Source of the DNA: CAYMWF01 sp964394085 [NCBI: uncultured Gemmatimonadota bacterium]
GTDB taxonomy: Bacteria > GCA-2686955 > CAYMWF01
DNA: 64,000 bases
Reading direction: 5' to 3'
Assembly: GCA_964394085.1 (NCBI GenBank)
Contig: CAYMWF010000025.1
Coordinates: forward strand, 9,071-73,070
Positions 35,160 to 43,594 of this stretch are shown in pieces (position 1 is the stretch's first letter; every line of letters begins with the position of its first letter). Under the pieces are notes generated by a model. That model worked only from the letters and a program-made list of their open reading frames with translations, had not been told where the DNA came from and made no database searches. The position numbers and the translations under genes are program-made.

Positions 35160-35552
35160 TTACTGGACCTCTTCCGCCCCGGCTTCTTCATCCCCGACGT
35201 CTTTGCCGTTTTTATCGAGGAACTGGATGCGGTTCGCCACGATATTGACCGTTCTGCGGGTGTCCCCATCCTCGTTTTCCCAGCTGTCTTCGGCCAGGCG
35301 CCCTTCGATCATCACTGCCGAGCCCTTCGTGAGATGTTCGCCGCACAGTTCGCCGAGCCGGCCCCAGGCGGTAACCTTGAAAAAATTGGCGTCATCACGC
35401 CAGTTCCCCTCCCTGTCCTTGAAGTTGTGGTTATAGGCGATGCCGATATCCGCAACCTGTTTCCCTGTAGTTGTTTTCCGCACCTCGGGATTCCTGGTCA
35501 GGCGTCCCGCGATGTGCACCTTGTTGAGATCCGGTAGTTTCAAATTCCGCAT
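35160..35552 (-). CDS. ssb: Single-stranded DNA-binding protein
   Basis: Binds single-stranded DNA in replication, repair or recombination. The 130-residue protein is essentially one OB fold: LNKVHIAGRLTRNPEVRKTT, GNWRDDANFFKVTAWGRLGE, GSAVMIEGRLAEDSWE, and NIVANRIQFL. The usual disordered linker is very short and the C-terminus ends DEEAGAEEVQ. It is acidic but lacks the canonical DDDIPF tip that recruits partner proteins. ATG 35552 with AAAGGAG is chosen over a longer frame starting at 35654. Confidence 0.92.
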   Translation of the reverse strand: MRNLKLPDLNKVHIAGRLTRNPEVRKTTTGKQVADIGIAYNHNFKDREGNWRDDANFFKVTAWGRLGELCGEHLTKGSAVMIEGRLAEDSWENEDGDTRRTVNIVANRIQFLDKNGKDVGDEEAGAEEVQ

Positions 35553-35834
35553 GTTTACTCCTTTCCGCCGACACGCCGGCTGAATATTGCTGGTCACAAC
35601 CCGTATGTTTGCACTTTTAATGCCATAATGGATGGATAAACTATCTAACGACATTTAAAGGAGTTATGCTCAGACAAGGCAGGCCGTTTCGCCTTTTCAG
35701 GCGAGTTCGCGTCAGCGGTTCACCCTCACCCGCTCGGATACTGACCCCGGAATGCGTCAGAACCGCTTTCTTCTCAATCCACCGCGTTATCCCGCTATCG
35801 TCCTGAGGACGGGAGGCACGCCCTCAACCACCAG

Positions 35835-35867
35835 CCGGCGCTGAAAATCCGGCGGCTTTCAGCCCGG
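35835..35867. other. Hairpin in the ssb-upstream intergenic region
   Basis: Stem CCGG-GCTGAAA (with one bulged base) against TTTCAGC-CCGG, with a 10-nt loop. It lies in the 690-bp gap between ssb and the secreted-protein gene. The region 35553-35830 holds no credible gene or clear signal that I can name. Confidence 0.4.
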
Positions 35868-35917
35868 CCTGAAGCGGACGAAATCCGGACCTGCTTTTGT
35901 AAATTCGAATGTCGAGG

Positions 35918-35946
35918 TTGACGATTCGCTGAAAATCTGCTATGGT
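35918..35946 (+). promoter_or_regulatory. Sigma-70-type promoter
   Basis: TTGACG, 17 bp, TATGGT. It drives the plus strand toward the secreted-protein gene, leaving a leader of about 290 nt. Confidence 0.6.
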
Positions 35947-36033
35947 TTAAAGCCTGAACCCAACCTGCATCATTAACCGCATATCAGGCGTCGAATCACG
36001 GTATTCGCGCTTTTTGATACAACAACGATACAG

Positions 36034-36133
36034 CTCCCATGCGACCGGCACTGGAGGTGGCGCGGAACATTCCGCCTGGACCGGCTCGTCCTTGACCCGG
36101 GAAGTCTGCACCCGATTGTTCGTTGCATGGGAG
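36034..36133 (+). promoter_or_regulatory. Structured 5' leader of the secreted-protein gene
   Basis: Outer stem CTCCCATGC (36034-36042) / GCATGGGAG (36125-36133) encloses an inner perfect hairpin GCGGAACATTCCGC (36062-36075). It lies between the promoter at 35918 and the start codon at 36244. It does not match a riboswitch class that I can name; a regulatory leader or a small RNA are both possible. Confidence 0.4.
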
Positions 36134-36243
36134 TTCTTATAGAGGGTTGTCGAAAGATACAGGTCGAATCCGCTAGGGACCGGCAGGTGCAGCAGGATGA
36201 CTGCAGGCCGGCTGACGCCGATTCAAAAAGAAGGAGAAGCTTG

Positions 36244-37035
36244 ATGTCACGTTTTTCTTCAGCTCGTTTGCTGCCGATTATCCTGGTTTCGGTTCTCGCC
36301 TCGGCGGCCTGGTGCGATCACATCTGCCAGGTGGACGATTTCTATGCGGAAAGAACCCAGGCGTCGGGTGAAGCGGAGATCGTTTCGATGTTCACGGAGG
36401 ATCCGGCGGCACCGGGTGAACTCAAGTGCGAATTCGTGAAGGGTGAGGAGATCGCATTTTACATCGTGCTGAACGACTGGCCCGGCGGTGATCTCACCCT
36501 CCAGGCCAAGGTGTTCTACTGCGGCTACCCGGACCATATCCGCTGCGTGCTTCCCGAGCTTGATTTCGGACACGTGGAGGAAGGGGACGTAAAACTCGCG
36601 GTGCTCGCGACAGCGCCGGTCAAATTCCCCGGAGAGCACTGCGAAGTCGACTGGGCGGTTCGTATCTTCCTGGACGCTCGAATGTGGGATATCGGGGGCC
36701 TGGGGGAGCTCGAACCCGGATTCGACCTGGGACCGGATGACGACTGCGGCTGCATAGCCGTCGTCGAAGGTTCGGAATGCCCCTCGGCCGTCGGCACCTG
36801 GACCCTCAATTATTACTGGAACGGCACCTGCACCATGTACCTGTATGATGACGGCACAGGCTGGATCGACGAAGGGTACAACATCACCTGGTACCAGGAC
36901 GGCTGCGATATCGAGTGGTTTTTCGAGAGCGGAACCCATTACTGGGGCGTCATGGAGCCCGAAGGCGACTACATGGCGGGAGAAATGTTGAGTTATGGCG
37001 GTTCAACCGGCACCTGGAACGCCATTCGACTATAA
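36244..37035 (+). CDS. Cys-rich secreted protein
   Basis: A 263-residue protein with a clear signal peptide (SSARLLPIILVSVLASAAWC). The Cys at residue 24 might be lipidated, but the preceding Trp makes signal peptidase I cleavage more likely. The mature protein has about ten cysteines spaced as in a disulfide-bonded exported protein (YCGYPDHIRCV, DDCGCIA, NGTCTMYL, DGCDIEW). The last 80 residues form a beta-rich GTW...GTW module. No family is recognised. AGGAG precedes ATG 36244; an upstream in-frame ATG at 36127 would remove the signal peptide from the N-terminus. Confidence 0.75.
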   Translation: MSRFSSARLLPIILVSVLASAAWCDHICQVDDFYAERTQASGEAEIVSMFTEDPAAPGELKCEFVKGEEIAFYIVLNDWPGGDLTLQAKVFYCGYPDHIRCVLPELDFGHVEEGDVKLAVLATAPVKFPGEHCEVDWAVRIFLDARMWDIGGLGELEPGFDLGPDDDCGCIAVVEGSECPSAVGTWTLNYYWNGTCTMYLYDDGTGWIDEGYNITWYQDGCDIEWFFESGTHYWGVMEPEGDYMAGEMLSYGGSTGTWNAIRL

Positions 37036-37091
37036 CAGTATCAGCATCAACTCAGGAATCAATCGGCGCTTCCGACCTGCCCTATCAGATA

Positions 37092-38567
37092 TTACTTTGC
37101 AGCGGAAGCGTCGATTTTGAACGGGATTTTCCTCTCGATGCCGAAATGTTCACGGGATGAGTACGTGGCCCGGGCTTCGAGTTCCATGGTATATTCGCCC
37201 GGCGGTACCTCCCTGCCGGCATCATCCTTTCCGTTCCAGTCCACGCGGAAAGACCGGGCCCGCACCTTGCGCCCCTCAAGCAGAGATCGAATCTTCGAAC
37301 GGCCTTTTTTTATTTCGAGGTCGAGCACCGGAGCTTCTGTGAACTCGAACCGGAAACCGAAACCTCCGCCGGCGAGCGGCTTCGAAACGTTTTCGAGGAG
37401 ATCGATTCCGATCCAGTAGTACTCGGCGCCGTTCTCCTGGGTCACGAACATCTGGCCGTATTTCTTCCATACGGTCAGCCCCCAGGGATGCAGAAATTTT
37501 CCGTCGCCGGATTCCCCTTCTGTTCCGAAACTGGCGATGTACCCGAGATCCGGATCGAACTTGTAGATTCGATGCCGATTCTTGTCGACCGCCCAGACCT
37601 GGGAATAATAGTCGACGGCGATACCTTGGAAACGTGCGTTCGGAACGCCGAAATCCGCGCCCGCTGCTTCAGCCAGTCTTTTTCCAGCCGGTGAAAACCG
37701 CGAAATACGCCTCCCGTCCCTGTCCACCACGAAAACGGCATTCGATTTCCTGAAAAGCCATCGCTCCGTCGAATCGGCCACGGCAATGGCGCCGGGACGT
37801 TCCAGACCGCCGAATTCAGAGACGAACTCCCCGTTTTCAGTATAAACGACCACTTTACCCGTTTCGCGATCCGTCACCCAGATTCTCCTGGCCAGGTCGA
37901 TCGCTACACCCACCGGAAAAGAGAGGGAGCCTCCGCCGCCGCCGATCTCGCCGTCAGCCTCCTTCCCCCCGATGCTCCGGACGTATTCGAGCCCGGAATC
38001 GCGATTCTCGAGCAGAACGACCCTCCCCGCGCCGCTTTCGGCGACCGCCACCAGGCCGTCGGGGAGAGCGGCGAGGCCGTCCGCGTCGTTGAGCTTCCAC
38101 AGCCCCCCCCGCCCTTCTCCGGCCCAGTCCGCGGCCGTCATCGACTTGTTATAGAATATTTCGCCCGGTCCCGAGTTGATACCGTAAACGGTCAGTTCAC
38201 AGGATTTTCCCTTTTTCATCCGCTCGAGCCTGTCGAGTCTGACGGCTGCGATACCTTTCGGTATGATCAGCCGCTTGGAAGACCCGAGGAACATGGGTAC
38301 ATGCATGCTCCGGACGCTGTAGAACCCGAGAGTATGGCGGAACGGCGGTCTTACCAGAATGGTTTCGGATACCCTCTCTGAGGCTGCTCTTTCCGGTTTC
38401 AATATTCTGATGGAGGGATTGCCTCTGGAGGTCCGGATTACCCGATCCGCCCCACTCTCACCCGGTCGACAGGGCGAGTTCAGGAATAAGAGGCTCAGGA
38501 TCACACCTGCAGCGATGCCCGCAGGGATTGTGCATCGTTTCAGAAAGAATGCAATTGACCAAAACAT
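37092..38567 (-). CDS. NHL-repeat protein with N-terminal signal/anchor
   Basis: The 491-residue protein starts with a hydrophobic segment (about residues 14-32). Its central part (about 150-370) has NHL/beta-propeller-like repeats with LSFPVGVAIDLARRIWVTDR, VFVVDRDGRRISRFS, FQGIAVDYYSQVWAVDKNRH and HPWGLTVWKKYGQMFV. The C-terminal 90 residues include VDWNGKDDAGREVPPGEYTM, which resembles the FlgD-Ig-like module of secreted FCB-group proteins. It is probably an exported beta-propeller of unknown ligand. It is transcribed away from the phosphatase gene. Confidence 0.8.
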   Translation of the reverse strand: MFWSIAFFLKRCTIPAGIAAGVILSLLFLNSPCRPGESGADRVIRTSRGNPSIRILKPERAASERVSETILVRPPFRHTLGFYSVRSMHVPMFLGSSKRLIIPKGIAAVRLDRLERMKKGKSCELTVYGINSGPGEIFYNKSMTAADWAGEGRGGLWKLNDADGLAALPDGLVAVAESGAGRVVLLENRDSGLEYVRSIGGKEADGEIGGGGGSLSFPVGVAIDLARRIWVTDRETGKVVVYTENGEFVSEFGGLERPGAIAVADSTERWLFRKSNAVFVVDRDGRRISRFSPAGKRLAEAAGADFGVPNARFQGIAVDYYSQVWAVDKNRHRIYKFDPDLGYIASFGTEGESGDGKFLHPWGLTVWKKYGQMFVTQENGAEYYWIGIDLLENVSKPLAGGGFGFRFEFTEAPVLDLEIKKGRSKIRSLLEGRKVRARSFRVDWNGKDDAGREVPPGEYTMELEARATYSSREHFGIERKIPFKIDASAAK

Positions 38568-38592
38568 GGGAGCATGATATACTATATTATGT

Positions 38593-38648
38593 TTTCAAGT
38601 AAATTCGATTTTACTTTCGTAGATTTTATATACGATATTTCAAGTAAA
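38593..38648. promoter_or_regulatory. AT-rich divergent promoter region with direct repeats
   Basis: The 105-bp gap between two divergent genes is strongly AT-rich. It contains TTTCAAGTAAA twice (38593-38603 and 38638-38648), 45 bp apart start to start. TATACTATATTATG and TTTTATATACGAT are -10-like. The repeats may bind a regulator on one face of the helix. Confidence 0.5.
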
Positions 38649-38672
38649 AAGAACAACTATGGGTAGGATCTT

Positions 38673-39215
38673 ATGTTCGAATTACTTAAACTTTCCCCTT
38701 TGGGATTAACGACATTCGGAAAAAAAGCAGACTTCTCTGCGGCGGGCATCAGCTCCGTGGTTTTTGTCTGCAATATGAACCTCTGCAGGAGCCCTTTCGC
38801 TGAAGAGGCGTTCCGCAAGTATCTCCGGTACATGGGCGCCGAGAACACGGTCGAGGCGAAGTCGGCCGGAATCCTGGTTCCCGACGATATTCAGATGCCC
38901 GAAACGGTCCGGCACATGGCTCACGATTTCGACCTCGATCTGTCGAACCATCAAGCCCGGCAGTTGACGAAAGAGCTTATCACCGGATCCGATCTCGTCG
39001 CGGCAATGGACCGGGAAATCCTGAGCGATATAAACCGCATCAACGGCAAGCGTGTCAAGCATGCGCGCCTTCTGAGCTCCTTCAGCTCCAACTCTCGAGT
39101 TCGTAAGGACATCGCAGATCCGAACGGCAGGTCGGTCGATGCAATGCGGTCCACTTTTCTACTCATCGAATCCTGTCTCGAAGGGCTCGTCAACCGGATC
39201 CTGATTCACAGGTGA
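38673..39215 (+). CDS. Low-molecular-weight protein tyrosine phosphatase-like protein
   Basis: Dephosphorylates phosphotyrosine or, in the related arsenate reductase branch, reduces arsenate. The 180-residue protein has the active-site loop C33-x5-R39 in FVCNMNLCRSPFAEEAF and an Asp-Pro pair (149-150) in the position of the general acid. The 25 residues before the core are an extension. The usual third loop position has Met where Gly is common (VCxGNxCRS). It may act on bacterial tyrosine kinases of exopolysaccharide systems, but none is nearby. Confidence 0.85.
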   Translation: MFELLKLSPLGLTTFGKKADFSAAGISSVVFVCNMNLCRSPFAEEAFRKYLRYMGAENTVEAKSAGILVPDDIQMPETVRHMAHDFDLDLSNHQARQLTKELITGSDLVAAMDREILSDINRINGKRVKHARLLSSFSSNSRVRKDIADPNGRSVDAMRSTFLLIESCLEGLVNRILIHR

Positions 39216-39244
39216 TTCACACATTCAAGCATCTCCGAAGAAAT

Positions 39245-39275
39245 CCGGAAATGGCTCCTTCTCCCTGATTTCCGG
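39245..39275. terminator. Hairpin after the phosphatase gene
   Basis: Perfect 8-bp stem CCGGAAAT/ATTTCCGG with a 15-nt loop, 30 bp after the stop. No T-run follows, so termination is uncertain. Confidence 0.35.
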
Positions 39276-39363
39276 GCGCCCCCCGAACAACGAAATCCAT
39301 ATCGAGAATTCCGGCAAAATCAAGGTTGATGTTTCACCCCTCCGGAGGCTAATCTGTATTTCG

Positions 39364-40017
39364 ATGGAACCAGTGACTGAAACACCCCTCCTGACTTTCG
39401 AGAAGGTCTTTTTCCGTAACATTTTCTCAAACCTTTCATTCACCGTTCACCGGAAGGACGTGTTCGTGCTGTCCGGTCCTTCCGGGTCCGGAAAAACCTC
39501 GCTCCTCAGGCTTGTCAACCGTCTCTCCGAGCCGGACGGAGGGCGCATCCTGTTCGAAGGCAGACCTGTTGCGAACTGGGATGTGGTCGAACTGCGGCGC
39601 AGGGCGGTAATGCTCATGCAGAAGCCCGTGCCCCTCGGGAATACGGTGCTGGAGAATGTTTCCTACGGACTGAGGATCCATCCGGAATCAGCTTCGCGCG
39701 ACATGAACGAACAGGTATTGCGGAGTCTGGCTATGGCGGGGCTGGATGCATCTTTTCTCAAGAGAGAATTCTGCAGATTGTCGGTGGGAGAACAACAGCG
39801 CGTCTGCCTGGCGAGGGCGCTGGCGCTCGACGCCGAGGTTCTTCTTCTGGACGAGCCTACGGCCTCTCTCGATCCGGAAGCCGCGCGGCACGTTGAAGAG
39901 ACGATATCGGACCTGAACCGTAACGGCGGGATGACCATACTGCTCGTCACGCACGACGGAAACCAGGCGGAACGCCTTGCTACAAACCGCCTCAGCCTTG
40001 GAGAGATGAAAAAATGA
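39364..40017 (+). CDS. ABC transporter ATP-binding protein, FetA-like
   Basis: ATPase subunit of a FetAB-type exporter implicated in iron homeostasis in E. coli. The 217-residue protein has Walker A GPSGSGKT (38-45), signature LSVGEQQ (139-145), Walker B LLLDEP (160-165) and the switch His in LVTHD. It overlaps the permease gene by 4 bp (ATGA). CTCCGGAGG lies 14-22 nt before ATG 39364. The FetB-type partner is what makes the FetA call likely. Confidence 0.88.
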   Translation: MEPVTETPLLTFEKVFFRNIFSNLSFTVHRKDVFVLSGPSGSGKTSLLRLVNRLSEPDGGRILFEGRPVANWDVVELRRRAVMLMQKPVPLGNTVLENVSYGLRIHPESASRDMNEQVLRSLAMAGLDASFLKREFCRLSVGEQQRVCLARALALDAEVLLLDEPTASLDPEAARHVEETISDLNRNGGMTILLVTHDGNQAERLATNRLSLGEMKK

Positions 40018-40772
40018 CCGGTGACATTATCGCGGGATCGATCCTGATCCTGGCTACGCTGCTCTTTTCGCGGAGGCAGCACCTTGGGCTGGAAAGTGAT
40101 TTGATGACCAGTGCCGTAAGAGCCCTCCTGCAGCTGACCATCGCAGGCAGCATCATTCATCTCGTTTTCGCCATCGATAAATTCGTGCTCGTGGCGCTTA
40201 TTCTCATTGTCATGGTCCTGATCGCGGGATTCACTTCGGCGAAGAGAGCCGGAAGTTCCGTGCCCGGGGCTTTCAAGTCGGCGTCACTCTCGATAGCCGT
40301 CGGAGTCTTCCTTTCGCTTTCCCTTCTTCTACTTTTGAAAGTGATCGCTCCGACACCCATCTACCTGGTGCCTCTCGGGGGCATAGTTATCGGCAATGCC
40401 ATGAAAGCTGTTTCCGTGACATTCGATCTCGTGGTCCGTCAATTCAAAGAAAAGGTCGAGAATATCGAGGCCGCACTCGTCCTCGGCGCCACCCCGGCCC
40501 AGGCGACCGAACAGCTCTACCGGAATTCCGTGCGAACAGCGTTGATCCCGGTGATCGACACCTTGAAAATCGTCGGGTTGATCCAGATCCCAGGCGCCAT
40601 GACCGGCATGCTGCTGGCGGGGGAATCGCCCCTGAACGCCGTGCGGCTGCAGATCATGATCCTGCTCATGATGGTTTTTTCGGGCGTCATCGCCTCTACA
40701 ACGGCGGCCAGCCTGGCCCGGAAAAAACTCTTCACCCACGATTACCAGCTCGTGCAGCAGCTCGATAACTGA
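40014..40772 (+). CDS. ABC transporter permease, FetB/UPF0014 family
   Basis: Membrane subunit of a FetAB-like transporter. The 252-residue protein has about six to seven transmembrane segments and the UPF0014 blocks RALLQLTIAGSIIHLVF, PLGGIVIGNAMKAVSVTFD, EAALVLGATPAQAT and LKIVGLIQIPGAMTGMLLAG. E. coli FetB is linked to iron export and oxidative stress resistance. Pairing with Fe-S cluster genes next door fits an iron theme, but that is inference. Confidence 0.92.
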   Translation: MTGDIIAGSILILATLLFSRRQHLGLESDLMTSAVRALLQLTIAGSIIHLVFAIDKFVLVALILIVMVLIAGFTSAKRAGSSVPGAFKSASLSIAVGVFLSLSLLLLLKVIAPTPIYLVPLGGIVIGNAMKAVSVTFDLVVRQFKEKVENIEAALVLGATPAQATEQLYRNSVRTALIPVIDTLKIVGLIQIPGAMTGMLLAGESPLNAVRLQIMILLMMVFSGVIASTTAASLARKKLFTHDYQLVQQLDN

Positions 40773-40798
40773 TCTGCACGGTTTCACGCCCCTGGCAG

Positions 40799-40842
40799 GC
40801 AGTCATCCCGGAGCTCACCTGGACCGGCTTTATCATGACTGC
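40799..40842. terminator. Possible bidirectional terminator between convergent genes
   Basis: Stem GCAGTCAT (40799-40806) / ATGACTGC (40835-40842), with an inner CCGG/CCGG pair, between the fetB-like and ferredoxin-like stops. No strong T-run. Confidence 0.4.
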
Positions 40843-41642
40843 TAGGCAACCCGCCTGGCTATGACCTCTCCCGTTATACCGACGTGGACCAGTTCCAGCC
40901 GTACATCGGAGCCCGACAGCTCTTTTGCCCGTTCAGCGGCGTGAACGATACCGAAACAGCATGGAACCTCCATATAGATTACGGTCAGAGACGCCGGTCC
41001 GCCTTCTTGCAGGATTGCCGTGAGCCGCTCGATATGGGCATCGAGATTATCCAGCTTGGGACAGGCCAGGGCGACGGCGTGCCCGGCGAGGAATTCGGTG
41101 TGCAGGTTGGGCAGTGCCACCGCTGCGCAATCCGCCATCAGAAGCAGGTCGGCGCCCTGCAGGAAAGGTGCGCCCGGCGCGAGAAGCTGCAGCTGTATCG
41201 GCCAGTGGCCGAGGCGGGAACGGATTTCCCCCTGCTCGGGGGTGCAGGGTACGGGTTCCGCATGGTCGAATACCCGCTGGGCGGATGAGGGGCATCCGCA
41301 GGGAAGCCCTCCACCATGGTCGGGGTGTGCATGACCGCCGCTTTCCGGACCGTGCCCGGCTTCGTGCGCCCCCGGGGCCGCCTTCGCTGCGACGGCGTGC
41401 TCCGTTGCGATCTTGGCGGCGACCGCCTCTTCGCTGAACGGATCAGCCTCCCGCTCGATGATGGTGATGGCATCCTGGGGGCAATCGCCGATACAGGCGC
41501 CGAGACCGTCGCAATAAACATCTCCGACGAGCTTCGCTTTACCATCGACCAGTTCCAGTGCGCTTTCAGCGCATGCGATTATGCATAGACCGCAGCCATC
41601 GCACTTATCTTCGTCTATCTCGATGATCTGTCTTTTATTCAA
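40842..41642 (-). CDS. 4Fe-4S ferredoxin-domain protein with C-terminal redox-like domain
   Basis: The N-terminus is a two-cluster ferredoxin: C14-x2-C17-x2-C20-x3-C24 and C44-x5-C50-x3-C54-Pro. A His/Gly-rich linker (about residues 85-120) is followed by a C-terminal domain with MADCAAVALPNLHTEFLAG, HAVALACPKLD and MEVPCCFGIVHAAE, whose cysteines could bind another cofactor. Function is not established. TTG 41642 after AAAGGAAAG is preferred to ATG 41660. It overlaps the Rrf2 gene, so the two are co-expressed. Confidence 0.8.
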   Translation of the reverse strand: MNKRQIIEIDEDKCDGCGLCIIACAESALELVDGKAKLVGDVYCDGLGACIGDCPQDAITIIEREADPFSEEAVAAKIATEHAVAAKAAPGAHEAGHGPESGGHAHPDHGGGLPCGCPSSAQRVFDHAEPVPCTPEQGEIRSRLGHWPIQLQLLAPGAPFLQGADLLLMADCAAVALPNLHTEFLAGHAVALACPKLDNLDAHIERLTAILQEGGPASLTVIYMEVPCCFGIVHAAERAKELSGSDVRLELVHVGITGEVIARRVA

Positions 41643-42069
41643 TTTTCTTTCCTTTCGCATAGAATGAAGCGACCGCCTCATCCAGAGTGGTTTTACTGAA
41701 GTACTCGACCAGACTCTCGGTGATGTTTTGAAGAAGAGGTCCCATAACGCATCTTTCACCCTTGCAGACCTGTTCATCGAGAAGGCACGGCGACGGCAAC
41801 ATTGGGCCGTCTATCGCTTCGTAAATATCCTTGAGAGTCAGTTCCACGGGATCTTTTGCAAGCCGGTATCCTCCCCTGGGCCCCCGGATGACTTTGAGCA
41901 AACCGAGTCGCGCCAGTCTCTGGCAGACTTTCGACAGGTGTGCCGATGATGAATTCAGATGCCCGGCTATCTCGTTCACGGTGAATCGCCGCGACGGCGA
42001 GGTGGCGAGGAGGGCCATGGCATGCAGTGCTATCGAGGCCGCTTTCGAAATTCGAAGAATACCATCCAT
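41635..42069 (-). CDS. Rrf2-family transcriptional regulator with three cluster-type cysteines
   Basis: The 144-residue protein has a winged helix-turn-helix (about residues 25-72, NEIAGHLNSSSAHLSKVCQR and GLLKVIRGPRGGYRLAK) and three cysteines, C95, C102 and C107, placed like those that bind the [2Fe-2S] cluster in IscR/NsrR. It probably senses Fe-S status, NO or redox and regulates the downstream ferredoxin-like gene and perhaps itself. The spacing (7 and 5) differs a little from IscR, so the ligand is not certain. Confidence 0.9.
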   Translation of the reverse strand: MDGILRISKAASIALHAMALLATSPSRRFTVNEIAGHLNSSSAHLSKVCQRLARLGLLKVIRGPRGGYRLAKDPVELTLKDIYEAIDGPMLPSPCLLDEQVCKGERCVMGPLLQNITESLVEYFSKTTLDEAVASFYAKGKKIE

Positions 42070-42098
42070 CGTATTTTCTCCCGTAAAAACGGAATACT

Positions 42099-42112
42099 GG
42101 TATTAGTATACC
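42099..42112. promoter_or_regulatory. Putative Rrf2 operator
   Basis: GGTATTAGTATACC, an inverted repeat with a 4-nt centre, lies 30 bp upstream of the Rrf2 start, where an autoregulatory site would be. The rest of the 274-bp gap to the next gene is AT-rich with no further clear site. Confidence 0.5.
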
Positions 42113-42343
42113 ACTTATCGGCATAAATTCAAGATAAATCAATAGTCAACCCGGAAAATTTTTCCTGAATTTTTCACTTTCGAGGTTCCTCCGACCCTAT
42201 TCAGCGGAATCCGTTGCCTTCAGAATCTCACGACCGTCGAAACTGCATGATTTTTAAGGTCAAATTTTAAATTCTGCTAAATCTCGAACGACCTCGGTCG
42301 ATATACAGGGAGACTATGTCAATTCACCTGTCGGAGGTACTAT

Positions 42344-43573
42344 ATGAAAACTTTGTTCGCTATCACTCTAGCCCTCTTCCTCATCCCGGGAATCGCCGAT
42401 GCGAAAATCTTCATCAATGAAATCTGCTACCACCCGCCGCCACTACCTCAAGGTGATACGAACAACGATGGCTACCGGCATTACCAAGAAGATGAATTCA
42501 TCGAAATTGTAAACAGCGGACCCGGTTCTGTGGATATCGGCGGCTGGACACTCAGTGATAATGACACTCCGGGAAGCAAGTACGCCTTTCCGGGTGGAAC
42601 CACCCTGGCTCTTAACGAATTCGCCGTTTTATTCGGCGGCGGCACGCCGACCGGATTCTACGGCGGAGCGAAAGTGTATACCGACGACGGCACCATCGGT
42701 TCCGGACTCGCAAATACTGCGGAAAATATCCTTCTCATCGATCCGGCAGGTCCGGACACGATCGCGGAAATTTACTGGGGTTCCGCCTATGCTCTAAGCA
42801 GTGAAGGCAGAGCTCTGCCCTTCTCGGATCCCAATCCCGGGTCTTCCTTTACACGGAGCCCGGACGGCGGGGCGACCTGGCAATACCACAATATCGCCGA
42901 TACAGAGGACAACTCGCTGGTTTCTCCGGCGACAACCATATTCGGCGACGAGTCGCTTCCGGTGGAACTTCTCGACTTTTCCGCTGCCGCGTACCCGGGC
43001 AAAGTATTCATAAGCTGGGTAACAGCCAGTGAGCTCAATCTGGATCATTACGAAGTTCTTCGCGATGAGACTGCCGACGGCGCGTATACATTCCTCGCCG
43101 GGGTCATCGATGGCCCGGAGGGCGGTTCGTCGCTCCAGTCCAACGAATATTCTTGCTATGACTACGAGGTGAGTCCCGGCCTGACATATTATTATTTGCT
43201 GAGGGCTGTCGATCTGCAGGGATATTGCGAGGATTTCGGACCTGTGGAAGTCACGGTTCCGCTGGACGGCGGAGGAGGGGGTCCTTCGATCGAGTCCAAG
43301 TTCCTTCTCGGTCGAAACAGGCCGAATCCGTTCAATCCGCATACGAAGATTCCCTTCGTACTCAGGTTGTCCGGGCAGGTGAATATCACGGTCTACGACC
43401 AGGCGGGCAGAGCCATCCGCACCCTTGTCGACGATTACCTGGCCGAGGGGGAATACTCGGTGGTGTGGAATGGCGACACCGATTCAGGTTCGATGGCGCC
43501 CAGCGGCATCTACTTCTGCCAGATGAATTTCGACGATGAAATTTCGGTGAAAAGGCTCGCGTTGATTAAATAA
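42344..43573 (+). CDS. Secreted lamin-tail-domain protein with FlgD-Ig-like C-terminal module
   Basis: The 409-residue protein has a signal peptide (TLFAITLALFLIPGIADA), an LTD (lamin tail) domain at about residues 20-150 (FINEICYH, DEFIEIVNSGPGSVDIGGWT), a fibronectin-III-like region (about 205-305), and a C-terminal FlgD-Ig-like module (about 318-409). The module opens with NRPNPFNPHTKIPFVL and has WNGDTDSGSMAPSGIYFCQM near the end. Such modules resemble type IX-like sorting signals in FCB-group bacteria. A strong CGGAGG precedes ATG 42344. A terminator follows. Confidence 0.88.
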   Translation: MKTLFAITLALFLIPGIADAKIFINEICYHPPPLPQGDTNNDGYRHYQEDEFIEIVNSGPGSVDIGGWTLSDNDTPGSKYAFPGGTTLALNEFAVLFGGGTPTGFYGGAKVYTDDGTIGSGLANTAENILLIDPAGPDTIAEIYWGSAYALSSEGRALPFSDPNPGSSFTRSPDGGATWQYHNIADTEDNSLVSPATTIFGDESLPVELLDFSAAAYPGKVFISWVTASELNLDHYEVLRDETADGAYTFLAGVIDGPEGGSSLQSNEYSCYDYEVSPGLTYYYLLRAVDLQGYCEDFGPVEVTVPLDGGGGGPSIESKFLLGRNRPNPFNPHTKIPFVLRLSGQVNITVYDQAGRAIRTLVDDYLAEGEYSVVWNGDTDSGSMAPSGIYFCQMNFDDEISVKRLALIK

Positions 43574-43594
43574 TCGGTTCGCCGAGCGTGAGTT

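Noticed and set aside
29611-35795. 15-bp match ACCGCGTTATCCCGC at 29611-29625 and 35781-35795
   Set aside because: Too short to call a repeat without genome-wide counts; the flanks do not align.
35666-35806. Short plus-strand frame starting ATG 35666 after AAAGGAG
   Set aside because: The spacing to the ATG is too short and the Arg/Pro-rich translation has no family features.
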